Source: Coleophoma eucalyptorum
Lineage: Eukaryota > Ascomycota > Leotiomycetes > Helotiales > Dermateaceae
NCBI GenBank assembly: GCA_026120035.1
Contig: JALRME010000024.1
Coordinates: forward strand, 558,001 to 622,000
Length of the DNA stretch: 64,000 nt
Direction: 5' to 3'
Shown: positions 59,307-64,000 of the stretch, in pieces
Layout of the letters: each line of letters starts with the position of its first letter
How positions within the stretch are numbered: the first letter of the stretch is position 1
Notes under the pieces: generated by a model
The model's input: the letters and a program-made list of their open reading frames with translations, nothing else
The model's database searches: none
What the model was told of the DNA's origin: nothing
Program-made: the position numbers and the translations under genes

Positions 59307-59805
59307 TGTAAACCAGTTGAATATTTGATCAAGAGGGAGAAGGAGGCTGGTGTTCTTGTAGATACCGTTAGGATTGTTGGGTTATCTGATTCGTCCTTGC
59401 AATGGTGGGGTGTAGAGAAGGGGGGGTTAGCCACCAACTCAAAATAAAGGTGGTGAGCAAGGAGTTGGAAATGCAAGTAGCACAATTGAATAAGATGGTA
59501 GGTCATAGGGAAGGTATATGTTTGATACTAGTTATCTACTTGATGCTCTCTATGGCTGGATGCCAGTCAAATCGAATCATGGCCTATAAAGTTAGACGTA
59601 CTAATTTAGTCTTCGAAACTGGACAATTGTAGAGGACCAGACAAATATTTTGATTTATACAGCGCCACCCTGGCGAAGTTCTTAAGACGCAATACTTGAT
59701 TGAAACCTAATTCCAATTCTTTCCATTTTACGCCTCTCCCAAACCATCGAACGCCACGCTATTGAGATACATATACCAAACTCGAAACTTCCATCAAACA
59801 TGCCA
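59307..59805. other. Intergenic
   Basis: Upstream of the M20 hydrolase and 3' flank of SDE2. A plus-strand open frame at 59402-59632 has no recognisable character. Confidence 0.5.
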
Positions 59806-61005
59806 TTAGCTGTTATCACTTTCCTGCAATCGTGCGATCAGGTCTGCTTTGAGTCCTGATATAGGCAATGACCTTTGCTGGAGAAGCTTTTTCAGCTCAG
59901 GAACCTTGAGTTTCGCATAGTCTTGGCTAACTTTCTTAGTCTGGACTTGCGATACAGGCTCTACTGCTGGCTCAGGCTCTACCACGGGCTCAGGCTCTAT
60001 CACAGGCTCAGGCTTACTCGCAGGTGCGGGCTCTGCTATGATAGTAGGCTCAGCAGGAATAGTTTCCTCTACCTCGGGAATAGCTTGTGCGGGGGCGTCC
60101 TCAACCATCTCAACATCGTTGATCGGTTTTGCATCGTCCTCTTCATCCTCTTCACCCTCGCTCTCCTCCTCGTCCTCCTCCTCATCACTGCTCATAAACT
60201 CGTCATCCTCATCAAATCCAAAGAATGACATATTCTTCGACTTCTGTTTTGGCGCTTCGGTTTCCGATGGTGGAGTGGTGCCTTTCGAATCCATCCCGCC
60301 CATTTCTTCATCTTCGCTTCCTGAATGGCCAGAACCAGGCGCACTCTCTGCTGAGATGCCCAAAAGATTGTCCTTGTAGTTCCCAGATTTCATAGCAGCA
60401 AGGACTGCCTCCCGAGTCCGCTCACCAGCTTCTTCCTTATCCTCCACCCATTTTCCATCAACCTTCCCTTTGGATCCTGACCTAATCTCTTCTTCTCTCT
60501 TTTCTGCGAGCTCCACAACCTGCTCCCATCGTTTCCTCCTCTGCTCCTTTTCTTTCTTTTCCATGTCTGGCTTGATCGCAAGATATTCTGCTAGAGCTTT
60601 CGCCTCATTGACGGTTCGTAATCTTCGTCCGTCTAGATTTCGACTGGAGGCATTTTCATCTCCTTGGTTCTTCTTGCGCTTTGAGGACATGCGACCACCT
60701 GCAGCGCGAAGTTGAGATCCGAAACCTCCCTTGCCACCACACAGCGGAACGGACAATCGCAGTGATAGGAATCCATCTCGAGGGCCGGAGAGCAAGTCAG
60801 ATATGGGAGATGAGGACCTAGCAGGAAGCTGCTTGTTGGATATGGTTGTAAGAATAAGGCGGTTGTTATGCGCTGGTAGACGATCCTGAAGACGCTCTTG
60901 AAGTTCCGAGATGGTCGTCGTCGCAGGCAGTGGTAGGGAAAGTGTAGATGGAAGATCCAAACCAGGGAAAGAGGTCAGAAGGACGTTCACAGTTTGGGAC
61001 GCCAT
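59806..61005 (-). CDS. SDE2: Sde2 splicing and genome-stability factor (ubiquitin-fold, self-processed precursor)
   Basis: Sde2 is made as a precursor whose N-terminal ubiquitin-like fold is cut off by deubiquitinases; the freed C-part, starting with Lys, joins spliceosomes and promotes excision of selected introns. Single exon, 399 residues from [10 protein letters not shown]; an in-frame upstream Met at 61137 lacks family character. Residues 1-91 form the ubiquitin-like fold and end LCGG; the invariant GGKGG is at 90-94 with cleavage expected before Lys92. The conserved [19 protein letters not shown] follows. The centre is Lys/Glu coiled coil ([20 protein letters not shown]), then an acidic region with Glu-Pro repeats, and a SAP-type helix pair at the C-terminus ([31 protein letters not shown]), seen in human SDE2 too. 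Divergent from RPS10. Confidence 0.94.
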   Translation of the reverse strand: MASQTVNVLLTSFPGLDLPSTLSLPLPATTTISELQERLQDRLPAHNNRLILTTISNKQLPARSSSPISDLLSGPRDGFLSLRLSVPLCGGKGGFGSQLRAAGGRMSSKRKKNQGDENASSRNLDGRRLRTVNEAKALAEYLAIKPDMEKKEKEQRRKRWEQVVELAEKREEEIRSGSKGKVDGKWVEDKEEAGERTREAVLAAMKSGNYKDNLLGISAESAPGSGHSGSEDEEMGGMDSKGTTPPSETEAPKQKSKNMSFFGFDEDDEFMSSDEEEDEEESEGEEDEEDDAKPINDVEMVEDAPAQAIPEVEETIPAEPTIIAEPAPASKPEPVIEPEPVVEPEPAVEPVSQVQTKKVSQDYAKLKVPELKKLLQQRSLPISGLKADLIARLQESDNS

Positions 61006-61286
61006 ATTGAATACGTGAAATTTTCTGATAATGAGATATGCTTGGGGGGTGATAATTGTAGAATCTCTCTCGGAAGAAGAGTTACGGTCCCTGATGCACT
61101 GATAAACCGCGATTGCGGTTTCTAGGCTAACGACCATTTCGGCCTTAGGCTTCCATGCATGGGTTCTGATAAGCCCACACCCGAGATAGCGCTAGCAATA
61201 ATCGCACAATTGCAATATTCAGTAAATTTTGGATCGCGAACTTCTTCTTCAACAAGAACTCAGCAACACCCAGCAACACCGCCATC
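61006..61286. promoter_or_regulatory. Divergent promoter, SDE2 / RPS10
   Basis: 281 bp between the starts of a splicing factor gene and a ribosomal protein gene. The RPS10 side ends in CAGCAACACC repeats just before the ATG. Confidence 0.55.
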
Positions 61287-61895
61287 ATGTAAGTCAACGA
61301 GCGATTGCACACAACCATGGATTCGTACTAACTGTACTCAAGGCTCATCCCAAAGGCCGACCGCAAGAAGATCCACGAGTACTTGTTCCGAGAGGGTGTT
61401 CTCGTCGCAAAGAAGGATTACAACCTCCCAAAGCACAACGACATTGACACCAAGAACCTCTACGTTGTCAAGGCCTGCCAATCTCTTACCTCCAGAGGAT
61501 ACGTCAAGACCCAATTCTCATGGCAATACTACTACTACACCCTCACCCCAGAGGGTCTTGACTACCTCCGCGAATGGCTTCACCTCCCAGCTGAGATTGT
61601 CCCAGCTACCCACATCAAGCAACAGCGATCCCACGCACCTCCCCGTGGCATGATGGGCGGAGAGGGTGAGCGCGAGCGCAAGCCTTTCGGTGGACGTGGT
61701 GGCCGTGGTGGTGGAGACCGTGGTGACTACCGCCGCAGAGGCGAGGGTGAGGGCAAGGAATCCGGTGCTGCACCAGGAGAGTTTGCTCCTCAATTGTAAG
61801 TTGTTATGTGCCACGTATCTACAGAGACCAATGCTAACCGCCCTATTAGCCGTGGTGGTTTCGGACGTGGCCGTGGAGCTGCCCCTCCCTCTTAA
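61287..61895 (+). CDS. RPS10: 40S ribosomal protein S10 (eS10)
   Basis: Small-subunit ribosomal protein at the head of the 40S. Three exons, 61287-61288, 61343-61795 and 61850-61895 (introns of 54 nt each), give 166 residues. The first coding exon holds only A and T of the start codon; the G comes from exon 2 (AT|G), giving [20 protein letters not shown], the exact family start. The winged-helix plectin/S10 domain runs to about residue 95 ([52 protein letters not shown]). The C-tail is Arg/Gly-rich ([15 protein letters not shown], then [14 protein letters not shown] after the second splice), the target of arginine methylation in other species. Codon use is strongly biased, as in highly expressed genes. 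Confidence 0.96.
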
Positions 61896-63330
61896 ATGTT
61901 GACATTTTCTTCTGCTTGCTTGTGCATCCGACAGAAATACCTCAAATTATCTACAAAGGTTGGGCTGGACAGTAGCGCGTTTGGTCGAGTGATAGAAATC
62001 GCCGGGGGAGTATAGGTCGAAGGTGGAAGTTGACACTTCGCAACTGTCAGATAGCATAACGAGCCTTCCAAAAGTAATCTTCAGACCTCAAGATCCGTGA
62101 ATCCTCTTTCCCATGCCGATTGTGGTAGAATTGCATCTTTATAAATGAACAAGTGGATCTTCTCTAGGACATGCCTCAGCTCTACCACTATCATTTATTT
62201 GGTCACGGGCTTCCTTTGATATAGTTAAACGACATGGACCGTTGAAACACATTGATATTTTACTAAGTCAGCTCAGGTATCATAAGTCACTAAATAACCT
62301 TGCAGCTTGCACAATATAAAGGAGCTCATTTTAAGAGCATGGGTACGTGCATTCCCCGCAAAAGGAATCAGTAATGTGGACTCAGCTAGATGTTGGGGGA
62401 GATGCATGAGTTGTGAGCCTCAGTAATGGTCTTCTCCACAAGCCATTCTCCCAACTGCTGAAAGTGCTAAAAGACTATGGGTAGCTTCAACTGCTGAATC
62501 CATGCCCATCAATCACTAGGAGTTCGACGTGGCACGCTTCAGATCAGATGGGGCTTGGGGTATCTCTCCCGTGCATAAACAGGCCGCGTGGGGAGAGGGC
62601 TGTAATCATTATGAAGCTGTAGGTGCTAGCAGCATTAAACTCCCTGCTGCTGAAGAGATAGCGTCTTATGACCAGCGGACCATACCGTGGCTTGAGAGAT
62701 AGGTGCGATTGGTAAGACTAAGGAATGAGAAACAGCTGTACCAAACATCCAGATGATAGGCGGCTGGTAGCTTGCAGGATGAGAGTGTTGGGTGCAGGTG
62801 AGGAGAGCAAGCTCGATGCGAAGCGCGGAGAACGTATTGCTGATCCGGAGGCTGGTGCGGTATAAATGGTGGAGGTAAAGCATGCCTGATTACCTCTTGT
62901 CGGTTTTAAGTAGGTACGCTCGTTTCTGACCGCGTGTGACAAGCCGGCTTTGGCTCCGTTGAGTGGAGGTTTGGATGCTGGGTTGATGTTGCTTCTGCGA
63001 AATCAGCCAGGTCAGTCCAATGCTGCACTCATCCCCCTCTCAGTCCACCACCACCTATCAATGGTTTCGTGCAAGAGTACCGAGCTTCAGCTACTCCCCC
63101 GTGCTGGACCGTTGTACTTTTCTTTCTTTTCTTTCGTTTCTTCTCCCTCCCCCTCTTAGTTTCTCAACAAGCTTCTGCTACTGGAATCCAGTTAGTAGTG
63201 TCAGGTGAGCATCAGAGCCCGTCAGCGCTTCTTATCGCCTCCAAAATCAATTGATAGCCTCGTCGCATCGGGCAGATAGATCGAGAGCTCATTACCTGTG
63301 CTCGTCAGTTAGTGCGGTGTGGGATGGGTG

Positions 63331-63367
63331 CATGATGATGATGGTGATATGTCAATGATGATGATGG
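63331..63367. repeat. Imperfect GAT/ATG trinucleotide repeat
   Basis: Two clusters of GATGATGATG separated by about 15 bases. Confidence 0.8.
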
Positions 63368-63526
63368 AGCAAGTGGATTGGACCGCCGGCTAACTTGGGG
63401 GTGATGGCGATGGGGGTAAGGTGGTGGGGTTGACGGCTGCCCCTCTTGGTGCGGTACATAAGGTACTTACCGTACATGTGCTCTCTCGTACCTCAAAGCT
63501 GCACAATGAGGCAAGGAAGCTGACCC

Positions 63527-63565
63527 CTGCTGCTGCTACTGCTGCTGCTACTCCTGCTGTGTGCA
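63527..63565. repeat. Imperfect CTG/CTA trinucleotide repeat
   Basis: About twelve CTG-like units with interspersed CTACT units, about 200 bases upstream of the edge ORF. Confidence 0.85.
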
Positions 63566-63762
63566 TTCCACAACTTTCTGGCCACTCACTACCTACCCCT
63601 CGACTCTGGCCGTATCGCGCCTCAGACCACCAACACACCACCAGAAATTCCAAAATACTTAAACTCTTCCCAATTCAACCTTTTTTTCCCTGCTGCAAAC
63701 TTCCATCACCTCACCCTCTTGCACTCCATTTTCACTATCTTCCCTCCCAAAGTTTAGGAACC

Positions 63763-63942
63763 ATGTCTCTCCCCAAGGAAATGGTACTTACCTCCCCTCG
63801 GCCGTCTACTGAGCTTCAACAACTCACTGACATCATGAACAGAAAGCCCTCCGGTAAATTACCCCGCATGCTGAAGCTCAACGCCCAGGCCCAGTTCAAA
63901 AGTTCTCTGCTCGAGATGTATATACACAATCCAGCTCACTAA
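63763..63942 (+). CDS. Short ORF or first exon of a gene leaving the window
   Basis: An ATG in good context (accATG) after a pyrimidine-rich leader opens 59 codons: MSLPKEMVLTSPRPSTELQQ then a helix-like stretch LTDIMNRKPSGKLPRMLKL. The frame stops at 63942, but a gtatat near 63918 could be a donor, so it may be the first exon of a gene continuing past 64000. No family recognised. Confidence 0.35.
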   Translation: MSLPKEMVLTSPRPSTELQQLTDIMNRKPSGKLPRMLKLNAQAQFKSSLLEMYIHNPAH

Positions 63943-64000
63943 AGCTGCAATTCGAACTGTGACCTATCATGACCTTTACTGACACGCTTGTGCAGCTACT

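Larger units (their letters stand above)
61896..63762. other. 1.9-kb gene-free region with microsatellites
   Basis: 3' flank of RPS10 followed by a long stretch with no supported gene. ATG-type trinucleotide iterations lie at 63331-63367 and CTG iterations at 63527-63565. The last 100 bases are pyrimidine-rich, like a leader for the ORF at 63763. Confidence 0.5.

Noticed and set aside
59806..61137. SDE2 starting at the upstream in-frame Met (61137)
   Set aside because: The extra 44 residues are not family-like, while [10 protein letters not shown] at 61005 begins the ubiquitin fold at the expected place.

Overview
The window reads as nuclear chromosomal DNA of a filamentous ascomycete. Genes sit on both strands every 2 to 3 kb, introns are mostly 45 to 75 nt with GT..AG ends and CTAAC-type branch sites, and the products are typical Pezizomycotina families (fungal DNA polymerase iota, AcuK/ERT1 regulator, NKP2 and CENP-Q kinetochore proteins, Mug190-like SMP-C2 protein). 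Leotiomycetes (Helotiales) is my best guess, but that is an impression of protein style, not a measured placement. I see no prophage, CRISPR array, rRNA, tRNA or recognisable transposon.

Layout. 0-2.7 kb: tail of a membrane protein (+) and a bHLH regulator (-). 2.7-5.1 kb: a low-complexity leader. 5.1-10.1 kb: a TMEM135-like membrane protein (+) facing a SulP anion transporter (-). 12-18.8 kb: exocyst SEC6 (-), mitochondrial ribosomal protein uL30m (+), kinetochore NKP2 (-), chromodomain/MRG protein EAF3 (+). 19.2-27.3 kb: three minus-strand genes, meiotic SPO22/ZIP4, the AcuK/ERT1 gluconeogenesis regulator and a CENP-Q-like protein. 27.9-36.5 kb: DUF2855 protein (-), DNA polymerase iota (-), a proline-directed-site-rich nuclear-type protein (+), a cupin (-) and COX11 (+). 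36.7-45.1 kb: GlcNAc-6-P deacetylase (-), a Mug190-like SMP/C2 protein (+), a Cys-rich F-box-like protein (+). 46.5-56.7 kb: homocitrate synthase (+), GET2-like (-), SEC31 (-), an RRM protein (+), a B12D/NDUFA4-like protein (-) and COX12 (+). 57-64 kb: M20 amidohydrolase (-), SDE2 (-), RPS10 (+) and a short ORF at the edge.

Most genes are housekeeping and no operon-like cooperation is expected. Functional echoes are: secretion (SEC6, SEC31, GET2), inner kinetochore and meiosis (NKP2, CENP-Q, ZIP4), and cytochrome oxidase (COX11, COX12 and the B12D/NDUFA4-like gene, the last two sharing a 225-bp divergent promoter).

The most unusual item is inside EAF3. The intron that joins chromodomain and MRG halves is 1,065 nt and contains a coding-like segment with its own ATG, its own 52-nt intron and about 230 codons that read without a stop, in frame, straight into the MRG exon. 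Other notable gene-structure oddities are a 3-nt exon in COX12, 23- and 18-nt exons inside the AcuK zinc cluster, a start codon split by an intron in RPS10, and two probable GC-AG introns. Intron coordinates come from reading splice motifs and checking reading frame; none is backed by transcripts.
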